A DNA stretch of 34,141 nt from Clostridia bacterium (GCA_017408535.1 JAFQUL010000179.1:1-34141); one strand, 5' to 3'. Counted from the first letter of the stretch, positions 23,829-32,030 are shown. Notes: generated by a model from the letters alone, not told the origin. Translations and numbers: made by a program.

Positions 23829-24938
23829 ATGGAAAAAGATAAGAAAAAGAAAACGGATATAGCCGATCTCATCGAGAAGGGTAAGGCTAAGGGTACTCTT
23901 ACCATTGAGGAGATAATGGAGGCTCTCGAGGACATTGATTATGACATAGACCAGATGGAAAAGGTATATGAGACCCTTGAGAGCAACGGCATTGAGGTCG
24001 CAGGCTTTGTAGCCGATGAAGAAGAGATCAATATCGAGGACGTTGAGAAGGACGTTGAGCAGCTTGAAAGTGCCGAGGATATGGAAAAGGCACTGACTCA
24101 GGAGGGACTTGCTATTGACGACCCGGTAAGAATGTACCTGAGGGAGATCGGTAAGGTGCCGCTGCTTTCCGCAGACGTCGAGGCAGTGCTTGCCGAGAAG
24201 ATGGCAGAAGGCGATGAGGTAGCTAAGAACCGTCTGGTAGAGGCAAACCTCCGTCTGGTGGTAAGCATCGCCAAGAGATACGTGGGTAAGGGCATGTTCT
24301 TCCTCGATCTTATCCAGGAGGGTAATCTCGGCCTTATGAAGGCGGTGGATAAATTTGACTTTAAGAAGGGTTACAAGTTTTCCACCTATGCTACCTGGTG
24401 GATCAGACAGGCCATTACCCGTGCTATCGCCGATCAGGCGAGAACCATCCGTATCCCGGTACATATGGTCGAGACTATCCACAGAGTATCAAGATATCAG
24501 CGCCAGCTTCTCCAGGAATACGGCAGAGAGGCAACCGACGTTGAGATAGCTGAAAAGATGGGTATGAGCGTCGATAAGGTAAGAGAAATAATGAAGATCG
24601 CACTTGATCCCGTTTCACTTGAGACTCCTATAGGTGAGGAGGATGACAGCCACCTCGGCGACTTTATCCCGGATGACGATTCTCCGTCTCCCGAGGAGGA
24701 GGTGTTCTCTGAGATGCTCAGAGAACAGCTGATAGAGGTGCTTCATACTCTTACTCAGAGAGAAGAGCAGGTGCTCAAGCTCCGTTTCGGTCTTGACGAC
24801 GGCAGACCAAGGACCCTTGAGGAGGTAGGTCAGGAGTTTAACATAACCCGTGAGCGTATCAGACAGATAGAGGCGAAGGCACTGAGAAAGCTCCGCCATC
24901 CCAGTAGATCAAAAATGCTTAAGGAGTACAGAAGATAA
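23829..24938 (+). CDS. rpoD: RNA polymerase primary sigma factor RpoD, copy 1
   Basis: This 369-residue sigma-70 group 1 factor (SigA type) has a region 1.1 (about 1-90), region 1.2 DDPVRMYLREIGKVPLL (97-113), and region 2 with NLRLVVSIAKRYVGKGMFFLDLIQ split across 140-163. Region 2.3-2.4 includes FSTYATWWIRQAITRAI (184-200). Region 3.2 is LGDFIPDDDSPSPEEE, and region 4.2 is EFNITRERIRQIEAKALRKL. The size suits Firmicutes SigA. The ATG at 23829 has AAAGGA upstream. It follows dnaG by 34 bp. Its stop TAA overlaps the ATG of a second rpoD copy. Promoter-reading regions of the two copies are practically identical. Which copy supplies the main housekeeping factor cannot be told. Confidence 0.96.
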   Translation: MEKDKKKKTDIADLIEKGKAKGTLTIEEIMEALEDIDYDIDQMEKVYETLESNGIEVAGFVADEEEINIEDVEKDVEQLESAEDMEKALTQEGLAIDDPVRMYLREIGKVPLLSADVEAVLAEKMAEGDEVAKNRLVEANLRLVVSIAKRYVGKGMFFLDLIQEGNLGLMKAVDKFDFKKGYKFSTYATWWIRQAITRAIADQARTIRIPVHMVETIHRVSRYQRQLLQEYGREATDVEIAEKMGMSVDKVREIMKIALDPVSLETPIGEEDDSHLGDFIPDDDSPSPEEEVFSEMLREQLIEVLHTLTQREEQVLKLRFGLDDGRPRTLEEVGQEFNITRERIRQIEAKALRKLRHPSRSKMLKEYRR

Positions 24939-26038
24939 TGAGTTCGGAAAAGAAAATCAATATAAATGAGCTGGTGGAGAAGGCAAAAGCCAAAGGTTCT
25001 GTTACAAGTGAAGAAATAATGGAGGCGCTTGGCGATTCCGACTACGATATAGACCAGCTGGAAAAAATATACGAGACTCTTGAGAGCAGCGGTGTTGAGA
25101 TATCCGGCTACGTTTCCGATATGGCGGACGATATGAAGGATATCGAAAAAGAGGTAGAGCAGCTTGCAAGTGCCGAAAATATGGAAAAGGCACTGATCCA
25201 GGAGGGGCTTGCAATTGACGACCCTGTAAGAATGTATCTGCGGGAGATCGGTAAGGTACCGCTTCTTTCTGCTGATGTAGAGAGTGACCTTGCCGAGAAG
25301 ATGGAGGCAGGTGACGAGAATGCAAAGAATCAGCTGGTAGAGGCAAACCTCCGTCTGGTGGTAAGTATCGCCAAGAGATACGTGGGTAAGGGTATGTTTT
25401 TCCTTGATCTTATCCAGGAGGGTAATCTCGGCCTTATGAAGGCGGTTGAAAAGTTTGACTTCAAGAAGGGTTACAAGTTCTCTACCTATGCTACCTGGTG
25501 GATCAGACAGGCGATCACCCGTGCTATTGCCGATCAGGCAAGAACTATCCGTATTCCGGTACACATGGTAGAGACTATCCACCGTGTGTCCAGATATCAG
25601 CGACAGCTTCTTCAGGAATACGGCAGAGAGGCAACTGACGTTGAGATCGCGGAGAAGATGGGAATGAGTGTTGATAAGGTAAGAGAGATAATGAAGATCG
25701 CACTTGATCCTGTTTCTCTTGAGACTCCAATCGGTGAAGAGGATGACAGCCATCTCGGTGACTTTATTCCCGATGAGGATTCTCCCGCCCCGGCGGACGC
25801 TGCATCCTACGCAATGCTCAAGGAACAGCTTGCAGAAGTGCTTCACACTCTGACAGAGAGGGAAGAGCAGGTGCTTAAGCTTCGCTTCGGCCTTGATGAC
25901 GGAAGGCCCAGAACTCTTGAGGAGGTCGGTCAGGCCTTCAATATAACCCGTGAACGTATAAGACAGATAGAAGCAAAGGCACTGAGAAAGCTCCGTCACC
26001 CCAGCCGTTCAAAGCGACTTAAGGACTATTTGGACTGA
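24938..26038 (+). CDS. RNA polymerase primary sigma factor RpoD paralogue, copy 2
   Basis: This 366-residue protein is a second full-length group 1 sigma factor, starting at the ATG that overlaps the previous stop (TAATG). Its ribosome site AAGGAG lies inside copy 1, so translation is coupled. From region 1.2 to region 4.2 it differs from copy 1 at few positions, for example Glu171 for Asp174. The promoter-recognition helices of regions 2.4 and 4.2 are the same apart from an Ala for Glu just before the FNITRERIRQ helix. Divergence is concentrated in region 1.1 (about 1-88), in the segment after the region 3.2 finger (SPAPADAASYAM against SPSPEEEVFSEM) and in the last residues (RLKDYLD against MLKEYRR). 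Both look intact and functional. No gene-like or clear terminator sequence follows in the 250-bp gap. Confidence 0.95.
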   Translation: MSSEKKININELVEKAKAKGSVTSEEIMEALGDSDYDIDQLEKIYETLESSGVEISGYVSDMADDMKDIEKEVEQLASAENMEKALIQEGLAIDDPVRMYLREIGKVPLLSADVESDLAEKMEAGDENAKNQLVEANLRLVVSIAKRYVGKGMFFLDLIQEGNLGLMKAVEKFDFKKGYKFSTYATWWIRQAITRAIADQARTIRIPVHMVETIHRVSRYQRQLLQEYGREATDVEIAEKMGMSVDKVREIMKIALDPVSLETPIGEEDDSHLGDFIPDEDSPAPADAASYAMLKEQLAEVLHTLTEREEQVLKLRFGLDDGRPRTLEEVGQAFNITRERIRQIEAKALRKLRHPSRSKRLKDYLD

Positions 26039-26197
26039 TTCTTATGTGATTCATAAACAAAAAATATTGAACGCAATTGGGCAAGTATACCAAACTTGTT
26101 GTGTAAAACGTAGAAAAACGAACTTGAGAGTTGGTAAAAGTGCTTCTGTTGTGTGCTTTGTTTGGCTTTTTTTGGTGTCAGGGCACAAAAAAGTTTC

Positions 26198-26226
26198 TTG
26201 ACATATCACCTTTATTGGTGTAAAAT
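26198..26226 (+). promoter_or_regulatory. Promoter of the solute-binding protein gene
   Basis: TTGACA (26198-26203), exactly 17 bp and TAAAAT (26221-26226). The leader is about 58 bases and ends in the strong ribosome site GAGGAGGAA. The rest of the 252-bp gap after rpoD copy 2 is AT-rich, with only a short stem (CAAGT/ACTTG). Confidence 0.88.
26207..26220. promoter_or_regulatory. Dyad inside the promoter spacer, possible operator
   Basis: CACC-TTTATT-GGTG is a perfect 4-bp dyad filling the downstream part of the -35/-10 spacer of the solute-binding protein promoter. Its location is that of a repressor site, but the dyad is short and no regulator is adjacent on this side. Confidence 0.4.
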
Positions 26227-26290
26227 ATATTCTGTATTGTAGTGTGCTTTTTATCGCGCATTCACTTATTTCTAGAGGAGGAATCTCAAA

Positions 26291-27964
26291 ATGAAAAAAA
26301 GGATAATTTGTCTGCTGCTCGGTATGCTGATGGTAGCTTCTTCACTGCTGATGGCAGGCTGTAATAACGGTGATACCGGGTTTGATGACGAGGAAGAGCG
26401 TCTTGCTACTACTCTCCATCTTATGATCCCCACCGGCGAGTCCACCACTGCAGAAGCTGTTTCCGCCGTTCAGGATGCGCTTAACAGTATATTCGGTTCT
26501 AAGTACAAGACCAGGATAGTTATTGATGCCGTTTCCGAGGATGAGTATCTTGAAAAGCTGACTGAGAGATTTGACGCTCAGGAAAAAGCTGCCAAGGAAG
26601 CTGAAGAAGCTAAAGAGTCCAGAAAGAAGGCAGAAAAAGAGGCTAAGAAGAGAGGCGAGACTCTTCCTCCTCTTGAGACTGAGCCTGAGGTAACCGGCGA
26701 CGTTACCGTTATGAATGAACTCGGATTTACCGAGACTGTTTATCCCGAGCTTGAGGAGCACCAGATCGATATCTTCTTCCTCAGCGGTATAGATAATCTC
26801 TGGGATTTCTATGAGGATGAGAGACTTGCGTACCTTGACGACGATCTCGGCTCCTCCAGCAAGAAGCTTGCTGACTTTATCCATCCCACCTTTATTGAAG
26901 CTGCTAAGCTCGGCGGTTCTTCTGTCGCAGTACTTAACAATCATACTATAGGCGAGTACACCATGCTTCTTATAAACAAGGAGCTTGCTGATAAGTACTA
27001 CTATGATACCACCGGATACAAGACTCTTGCTGATGCGGTGGAGTTTATTGAGGATATGGCGGTTTCCGAGCCTGAGTACACTCCTTTCCTCGAGGAAGTA
27101 GATACTCCTAACTTTATCCGTTGGTCGGACGATGAGTCCTTCTACGGTGCTGACGTTAACAGTTCCAACGTTTTCGGAAAAGCAACCTCACCGATTACTA
27201 TGTTTCAGAGTAACTCCTTCCAGTCTTATTATTCCATTATGAGACTCTTTGAAGAGAAGGGTTATTTCTCTGAGGATCCCGAGAATGACGATAAGTTTGC
27301 TGCTGCTGTTGTAAAGGGTTCTCTTGAAGATAAGCTTGCATACGAAGAGAAGTATTACGTAACTGTTCTTCAGGTTCCCGTTGCATTGAATGACGATATT
27401 TACGCCGGCATGTTCTGCGTTAACGGCCATAACACCAACAAGGAAGTTTCCCGTTCAATGGAGATCATTACTCTCCTTAATACCGACTCTACTGTAAGAA
27501 ACCTGCTTCAGTACGGTGTAGAGGGACTTCACTATAAGCTTAACGCAAACGGTGAGGTGGTACGTCTTAACGATGACTATTCAATGAATATTCTTCATAC
27601 CGGTAACAGTTTCGTAGCTTATCCCGAAGAGGGAATGTCCAAGGACGCATGGGTATACGGTAAGCAGCAGAACCTTGATTCTACTACATACTCAATTCTT
27701 GGCTACAGCTTCAGTGAGAAGGACGCAGCGCTCTTTGCTCCCAACGCCACTCTCTATGATGAGATTTGGGAAACCCTTGAGAATGCAACATACGACCAGC
27801 TTACTAAGACTACCGGTGAAGATAACCCCTATAATATTGTAACCGACATACTCAGATTCCAGGATAGGCAGGGTAATGTGAGTGTGTACAACTCTGTTAC
27901 CAACGCCGGTGACGAGTCTCACTTTGCGGCTCGTCTTAACGAGTGGTACAACAGTAACTTCTAA
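26291..27964 (+). CDS. Extracellular solute-binding lipoprotein (ABC importer type), orphan
   Basis: The 557-residue protein has a lipoprotein signal peptide ending in the lipobox LMAGC with Cys24. The mature part resembles family 1 extracellular solute-binding proteins: THLTLHLMIP-like first strand region (TLHLMIPTGEST), IDIFFLSGIDNLWDFYEDERLAYLDDDL, TMLLINKELADKYY with a following GYKTLADAVEFIEDM. A highly charged Glu/Lys/Ala stretch at about 95-121, followed by a Pro/Glu-rich linker, interrupts the first lobe and probably forms a helix or coiled coil. The usual permease and ATPase genes are absent next to it; a terminator follows at once. The ligand is unknown; sugars or oligosaccharides are typical of the family. 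Confidence 0.8.
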   Translation: MKKRIICLLLGMLMVASSLLMAGCNNGDTGFDDEEERLATTLHLMIPTGESTTAEAVSAVQDALNSIFGSKYKTRIVIDAVSEDEYLEKLTERFDAQEKAAKEAEEAKESRKKAEKEAKKRGETLPPLETEPEVTGDVTVMNELGFTETVYPELEEHQIDIFFLSGIDNLWDFYEDERLAYLDDDLGSSSKKLADFIHPTFIEAAKLGGSSVAVLNNHTIGEYTMLLINKELADKYYYDTTGYKTLADAVEFIEDMAVSEPEYTPFLEEVDTPNFIRWSDDESFYGADVNSSNVFGKATSPITMFQSNSFQSYYSIMRLFEEKGYFSEDPENDDKFAAAVVKGSLEDKLAYEEKYYVTVLQVPVALNDDIYAGMFCVNGHNTNKEVSRSMEIITLLNTDSTVRNLLQYGVEGLHYKLNANGEVVRLNDDYSMNILHTGNSFVAYPEEGMSKDAWVYGKQQNLDSTTYSILGYSFSEKDAALFAPNATLYDEIWETLENATYDQLTKTTGEDNPYNIVTDILRFQDRQGNVSVYNSVTNAGDESHFAARLNEWYNSNF

Positions 27965-27982
27965 TATACCGATTACTGATAG

Positions 27983-28012
27983 AGAAGCACCCGATGAGGG
28001 TGCTTCTTTTTC
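27983..28012 (+). terminator. Terminator of the solute-binding protein gene
   Basis: AGAAGCACCC (27983-27992), loop GATGA, GGGTGCTTCT (27998-28007) and a T-tract. It lies between convergent genes. Confidence 0.9.
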
Positions 28013-28023
28013 TTGCGACGATA

Positions 28024-28824
28024 TTATATTTCGTATTTACCGTTGAGTACTCTGGTGTATTCACGGGGAGTCTTATTCATTCTGCGCTTGAAAACGTAAC
28101 TAAAATAGCTTTGAGATGAGAACCCGCATTCAAATGCTATCTCTGTCAGAGTAAGATCGGTCGTCACCAGAAGATCCACAGCTTTTTTCAGCCGCTGTTC
28201 CTCTACATATTCCCGCACAGTCTTGCCGACAGCCGTCTTGAAGGTGTTATGGAAATGTATATGGCTTACCGACATGGCTTTTGCGATATTTTTCAGACTG
28301 AGATCCTCGGTGAGGTTGTTTTTTATATAATTGACTGCTTCTTCAACAATTGCTTTACCCGTATCTCTGCCGTTCTGTGTCCTTTTGAATGATTCCGCAT
28401 CACGGCTGAGATTATATATGAGCTCAAGCAAGAGGCTCTGCAGTATTATCTCATCACGTGCAGTAAGGGTATCATAGTATTTTACGATCTTCAAAAAAAT
28501 TGATCTGTATACGTCGGCTTTATCCGTTTCAAGAAAGTCGGGAAGCTCCTTCAGTGTATCATATAAATACCCGTCCTTCAGTATAAGGTGTACGTAGTAG
28601 CACTCGAATGGGAATTTTGTGTGCCGAATACTTCCTGGCTTGACACAGATGAGGGTATGGGGGGATATCGGTTTTGCCGCATCGTTTATATAAGAGACTC
28701 CTCCTGCTTCCACCGGAAGTTCTATTTCAAACATAGTGGTCTTTCTGTTCTTGCTGACAGTTTGGTTTTTTGCCGATATCTGCGAGTTATATATGCCTGC
28801 AGATACTATCTCAGGTAGCTTCAT
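28024..28824 (-). CDS. AraC-family transcriptional regulator
   Basis: The 266-residue protein has an N-terminal cupin-like ligand-binding domain (about 1-150, including PISPHTLICVKPGSIRH) and a C-terminal AraC/XylS double helix-turn-helix (about 165-262). The second HTH carries the family signature DLTLTEIAFECGFSSQSYFSYVFKRRMNKTPREY. Such proteins usually activate sugar-use genes when their ligand is bound. The ATG at 28824 has AGAGGTAAG upstream. It is divergent from the dehydratase/SDR operon across a 110-bp AT-rich gap, so it probably controls that operon. The ligand is unknown. Confidence 0.92.
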   Translation of the reverse strand: MKLPEIVSAGIYNSQISAKNQTVSKNRKTTMFEIELPVEAGGVSYINDAAKPISPHTLICVKPGSIRHTKFPFECYYVHLILKDGYLYDTLKELPDFLETDKADVYRSIFLKIVKYYDTLTARDEIILQSLLLELIYNLSRDAESFKRTQNGRDTGKAIVEEAVNYIKNNLTEDLSLKNIAKAMSVSHIHFHNTFKTAVGKTVREYVEEQRLKKAVDLLVTTDLTLTEIAFECGFSSQSYFSYVFKRRMNKTPREYTRVLNGKYEI

Positions 28825-28890
28825 TTCTTACCTCTAACAGTAATATTTCTAATATAATCAGTAACAAAATTTTATTAATCCAGTAAAATA

Positions 28891-28896
28891 TATAAT
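28891..28896 (+). promoter_or_regulatory. -10 box of the sugar-acid operon, no clear -35
   Basis: TATAAT lies 38 bp before the MBL gene start. The hexamer 17 bp upstream (AATTTT) does not fit a -35 box, as expected for a promoter that needs an activator such as the divergent AraC protein. Confidence 0.5.
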
Positions 28897-28934
28897 ACTA
28901 TTAAAATGTAAATGTGTCAATAGGTGTGATGAAT

Positions 28935-29624
28935 ATGAAAATAATATTTTTAGGGCAGGCCGGTCTTATCTTCAGGACAGACGGGCTTACAATTATGGTG
29001 GACCCATATCTGTCAGACAGTGTGGAAAAGGTCAACCCTGCTTCTTATCGCAGAGTGCCGGTTGACGAGAACTTTTTCTCTGTCAGACCGGATATAATGA
29101 TCTTTACCCACGATCATCTCGATCACTTTGACCCGGAAACGGTGTCTCGTTTTATAAGCTCCGACAGCGGTATTACCGTGCTTGCGCCGCGCTCTGTATG
29201 GGAAAAGGTACGGAGGATCGGCGGGAATAATAACTACGTTATGTTTAACCGTATGACAAGCTGGACAGAAAAGGGAATTACCTTTACTGCGGTAAGGGCA
29301 GAACACAGTGACCCGACTCCCATCGGTGTTGTTATACGTGACAGGGACGGAAAACGGTATTATATTACCGGAGACACTCTTTATAATGAGAAGATTTTTG
29401 ACGATCTCAGCATTACGGGAAATACCGAAATTTACGCGCTTTTCCTTCCGATAAACGGTGTGGGAAATAATATGAATGCGGTAGATGCTTCAAGATTTGC
29501 AAAGCGGATAGCGGCAGAGCGGACAGTGCCGATCCATACCGGAATGTTTGACTGTATGACAGCGGACGGGTTTGACTGTGAGGGAAAGACTGTCCCGAGG
29601 ATATATCAGGAAATAGTACTGTAG
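28935..29624 (+). CDS. Metallo-beta-lactamase fold hydrolase, UlaG-like (possible lactonase)
   Basis: The start is taken as ATG 28935, with AGGTG 8 bases upstream; GTG and ATG codons just before it overlap that site. The 229-residue protein has the metal motif HDHLDH (59-64), then AEHSDPTPIG, TGDTLY with the bridging Asp, and a final IHTGMFD histidine. The architecture and the GQAGLIF/DPYLSD start resemble UlaG, the L-ascorbate-6-phosphate lactonase, and its many uncharacterised relatives. In this operon it is first, ahead of an enolase-superfamily dehydratase. A role in opening a sugar lactone is plausible but is inference. Confidence 0.85.
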   Translation: MKIIFLGQAGLIFRTDGLTIMVDPYLSDSVEKVNPASYRRVPVDENFFSVRPDIMIFTHDHLDHFDPETVSRFISSDSGITVLAPRSVWEKVRRIGGNNNYVMFNRMTSWTEKGITFTAVRAEHSDPTPIGVVIRDRDGKRYYITGDTLYNEKIFDDLSITGNTEIYALFLPINGVGNNMNAVDASRFAKRIAAERTVPIHTGMFDCMTADGFDCEGKTVPRIYQEIVL

Positions 29625-29641
29625 AAAGAGAGAATAACAGA

Positions 29642-30802
29642 ATGAAGGTTACAGACGTTAAGACATTTACCGTAGACTGCTTCCGCACCAACTGGGTGTT
29701 TGTAAAGGTCTACACAGATGAAGGTATCGACGGAGTGGGTGAGGCTACTCTCGAATATAAGGAAAAGGCTCTTGTAGGTGCGGTTGAGCACATCAGAGAG
29801 TATCTTGTCGGCAAAAACCCCCTTGATATAGAAAAGCATTTTCACGATATTTACAGGGATGCCTATTGGCGGGGCGGTGCGGTGCTTATGTCTGCACTTT
29901 CCGCCGTTGAGATGGCACTCTGGGATATTCTCGGAAAGCATCTCGGTGTTCCGGTATACCAGCTTCTGGGCGGCCGTGTTAATGACAAGGTACGCATATA
30001 CGTAAACGGCTGGTTTGCGGGAGCTAAGACCCCGAAGGAATTTGGTGAAAAAGCAAAGATCGCAGTTCAGCGCGGTGTTACTGCTATGAAGTGGGATCCC
30101 TTCGGTAAGTCTTATCTTGAGCTTTCAAACAAAGATCTTAACACTGCGCTTGAGTGTATCGCCGCTGTAAGAGAAGCTGTGGGAAACGAGGTAGACCTGC
30201 TTATTGAGGGACACGGAAGATTTAACGTTCCCACCGGTATCAGGATAGCAAAGGAGCTTGAGCAGTTCAGCCCTATGCTCTTTGAGGAGCCTACACCTCC
30301 CGACAACCTCGAAGCACTTAAGGCAGTAAGGGATAAATCACCCGTGGCTATTTCTGCCGGTGAGCGACTTTATACCCTCAAGTCATATAAGGATCTCTTT
30401 GAAATGCGGGTCGCAGATTATATCCAGCCTGACGTTTCTCACGCCGGCGGAATAATGGAGCTTAAAAAGATTGCCGCCCTGGCAGAGGCATATTACATAC
30501 CGTTTGCTCCCCATAATCCCTCCGGACCCGTTGCAAATGCCGCAACTCTTCAGCTTGCGGCCTGCTGTCCCAATTTCTCAATTCTTGAGATAATGTACAG
30601 CGACGTTGAATGGCGTAAGGATGTGACAAACGAGCGGCTTGAATATAAGGACGGCTATATCACAATACCCGATAAGCCCGGACTCGGTATTGAGATCAAT
30701 GAGGAGGCATGTCTCGAGCACCCCTACACCCCTCACAATCTCCGTCACTATACCGGTGCGCTGACAGATATCAGACCTGCAAAGACAGAGTTTTATTTCT
30801 GA
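29642..30802 (+). CDS. Enolase-superfamily sugar acid dehydratase (mandelate racemase/MLE, DgoD-like)
   Basis: This 386-residue protein has the MR_MLE N-terminal capping domain and the TIM barrel. Metal ligands line up as Glu189 (IEGHGRFN), Glu215 (FEEPTPP) and Glu241 (SAGERLY). The Asp-His dyad is Asp264 (QPDVSHAGGI) and His291 (APHNPSGPVA), with Glu316 (LEIMYS) at the end. The KWDPFG and EGHG motifs resemble galactonate dehydratase and related acid-sugar dehydratases, which convert aldonates to 2-keto-3-deoxy acids. The first ligand is Glu where Asp is more usual. It starts 17 bp after the MBL gene and its stop is followed by the cupin gene within 15 bp. Substrate identity (galactonate, gluconate, xylonate or other) cannot be told. 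Confidence 0.9.
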   Translation: MKVTDVKTFTVDCFRTNWVFVKVYTDEGIDGVGEATLEYKEKALVGAVEHIREYLVGKNPLDIEKHFHDIYRDAYWRGGAVLMSALSAVEMALWDILGKHLGVPVYQLLGGRVNDKVRIYVNGWFAGAKTPKEFGEKAKIAVQRGVTAMKWDPFGKSYLELSNKDLNTALECIAAVREAVGNEVDLLIEGHGRFNVPTGIRIAKELEQFSPMLFEEPTPPDNLEALKAVRDKSPVAISAGERLYTLKSYKDLFEMRVADYIQPDVSHAGGIMELKKIAALAEAYYIPFAPHNPSGPVANAATLQLAACCPNFSILEIMYSDVEWRKDVTNERLEYKDGYITIPDKPGLGIEINEEACLEHPYTPHNLRHYTGALTDIRPAKTEFYF

Positions 30803-30816
30803 TGGAGGATGGGAGC

Positions 30817-31191
30817 ATGCTTGAGAGAAGCGATAAAGAATTGGAAATTTATTCATACACAGGTGACGGCTACGAGCCTACCATGAATTACAGCGGCTGG
30901 CGTGTTGCTATTGCAAATTACAGCGAGAGATTCGATAAGGATAAGTACAGACGAATAGAGCGGCACACCTTAACAGACGAGGTTTTCGTGCTTCTTTCCG
31001 GCAAGGCAAGCCTTGTTATAGGCAAGGAGCTTAAGGAGACCGAGCTTGAGGCAGGGAAGATATACAACGTCAAGGCTGGTGCGTATCACAATATCCTCCT
31101 CCGAAAGGATGCCAAGGTGCTTATCGTAGAAAACCATAATACAGGTATTGAAAACACAGAGTATTTTGAGATAGGAGGAGATGCCGAATGA
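30817..31191 (+). CDS. Small cupin-domain protein
   Basis: The start is ATG 30817 with GGAGG upstream; the frame is open further upstream only by overlap with the dehydratase gene. The 124-residue protein is a single cupin barrel: ERHTLTDEVFVLLSGKASLVIG forms cupin motif 1, in which His and Glu would be metal ligands, and YNVKAGAYHNILL forms motif 2. Small cupins in sugar operons can be isomerases, lyases or mutarotase-like enzymes, and the activity here is not known. Its TGA overlaps the ATG of the SDR gene (ATGA), so the two are translationally coupled. Confidence 0.85.
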   Translation: MLERSDKELEIYSYTGDGYEPTMNYSGWRVAIANYSERFDKDKYRRIERHTLTDEVFVLLSGKASLVIGKELKETELEAGKIYNVKAGAYHNILLRKDAKVLIVENHNTGIENTEYFEIGGDAE

Positions 31192-32003
31192 AGAAGGCTG
31201 TTTTTATAACCGGAGCGCAGTCAGGTACCGGATACGGCATTGCCGAGCATTTTGCTAAAAACGGTGTTGACGTGTTTATAACCAGCCGTAACGGAGAGGC
31301 GGCAGAGCGTTCCGCTGAGACACTTTCAAAAACCTACGGTGTCTTTTCAAAGGGATATGAATGCGATATCAGAAACGAGCAGCAGGTGAAGGATATATTC
31401 AGTGATATCGACAGCACCGGCAGATTTGTAGAATGTGTAGTCCTCAATGCCGCCAATATGGGCTTTGACCCTAAAGATCCCGCCGCAGGCCAGGATTTCT
31501 GGACGGTGGATATAGAGGATTTCCAAAAGGTATTTGAAACAAATCTGGTGTGGAATTTTATGATAGTCCGACAGGCGGCTGTCCGTATGCGTGAAGCGGG
31601 AAAGGGCTCTGTGGTATTTATCAGCTCAAATACCTCCTACCGTGCAATTCCCGGCAGAGCGGCATACAGCGCTTCCAAAGGCGGCATCAATGCTCTCGTC
31701 CGTGCGCTGGCCGTGGACCTCGGCCCCTTCGGTATCCGTTGTAACGCGGTACTGCCCGGCACCATCAAGACAGAGCGCTGGCGCGCTATGGGTAATAAGC
31801 AGATAGTTAACGGTGCCCTCACTCCCATAGGCGATATTTCCGATTTTGAGGATATAGCCAACGCAGTATGGTTCTTTGCAACCGATATGTCAAAGACTAT
31901 AACCGGCACAGAGCTTGTACTTGACGGCGGTATGTCCTGCCAGCTCTACCCGAGACTGCTGAATGAGCTTAAAAGAAAAGCTCAGGAGGAAACGGAAAAG
32001 TAA
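31188..32003 (+). CDS. Short-chain dehydrogenase/reductase (SDR)
   Basis: This 271-residue classical SDR has the NAD(P)-binding motif TGAQSGTGYG (8-17), the NAAN motif (87-90) in place of NNAG, catalytic Ser147 region (FISSNTS) and Tyr160-x3-Lys164 (YSASKGG). The PGTIKT and LDGGMSC segments near the end are typical. The GAQSGTGYG start differs from the common GGxxGIG pattern but keeps the glycines that matter. It is the last gene of the operon with lactonase-like, dehydratase and cupin genes, and would fit oxidation of a sugar to its lactone or reduction of a keto intermediate. Confidence 0.92.
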   Translation: MKKAVFITGAQSGTGYGIAEHFAKNGVDVFITSRNGEAAERSAETLSKTYGVFSKGYECDIRNEQQVKDIFSDIDSTGRFVECVVLNAANMGFDPKDPAAGQDFWTVDIEDFQKVFETNLVWNFMIVRQAAVRMREAGKGSVVFISSNTSYRAIPGRAAYSASKGGINALVRALAVDLGPFGIRCNAVLPGTIKTERWRAMGNKQIVNGALTPIGDISDFEDIANAVWFFATDMSKTITGTELVLDGGMSCQLYPRLLNELKRKAQEETEK

Positions 32004-32030
32004 AAAAAGTAGGCGTCAGCCTGCTTTTTT
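32003..32030. terminator. Bidirectional terminator between the SDR gene and the GH3 gene
   Basis: AAAAAAGTAGGC (32003-32014), loop GTCA and GCCTGCTTTTTT (32019-32030) pair with one G-T mismatch, giving T-tracts both ways. Confidence 0.88.

Noticed and set aside
24830..25999. Long minus-strand open frame (389 codons) opposite the second sigma gene
   Set aside because: It is the antisense shadow of rpoD copy 2; a similar shadow lies opposite copy 1, the protein is low-complexity Leu/Ser/His-rich, and there is no ribosome site.
26039..26197. Possible small RNA or terminator after the second sigma gene
   Set aside because: Only a 5-bp stem (CAAGT/ACTTG) and AT-rich sequence are seen; no T-tract or conserved RNA shape is recognised.
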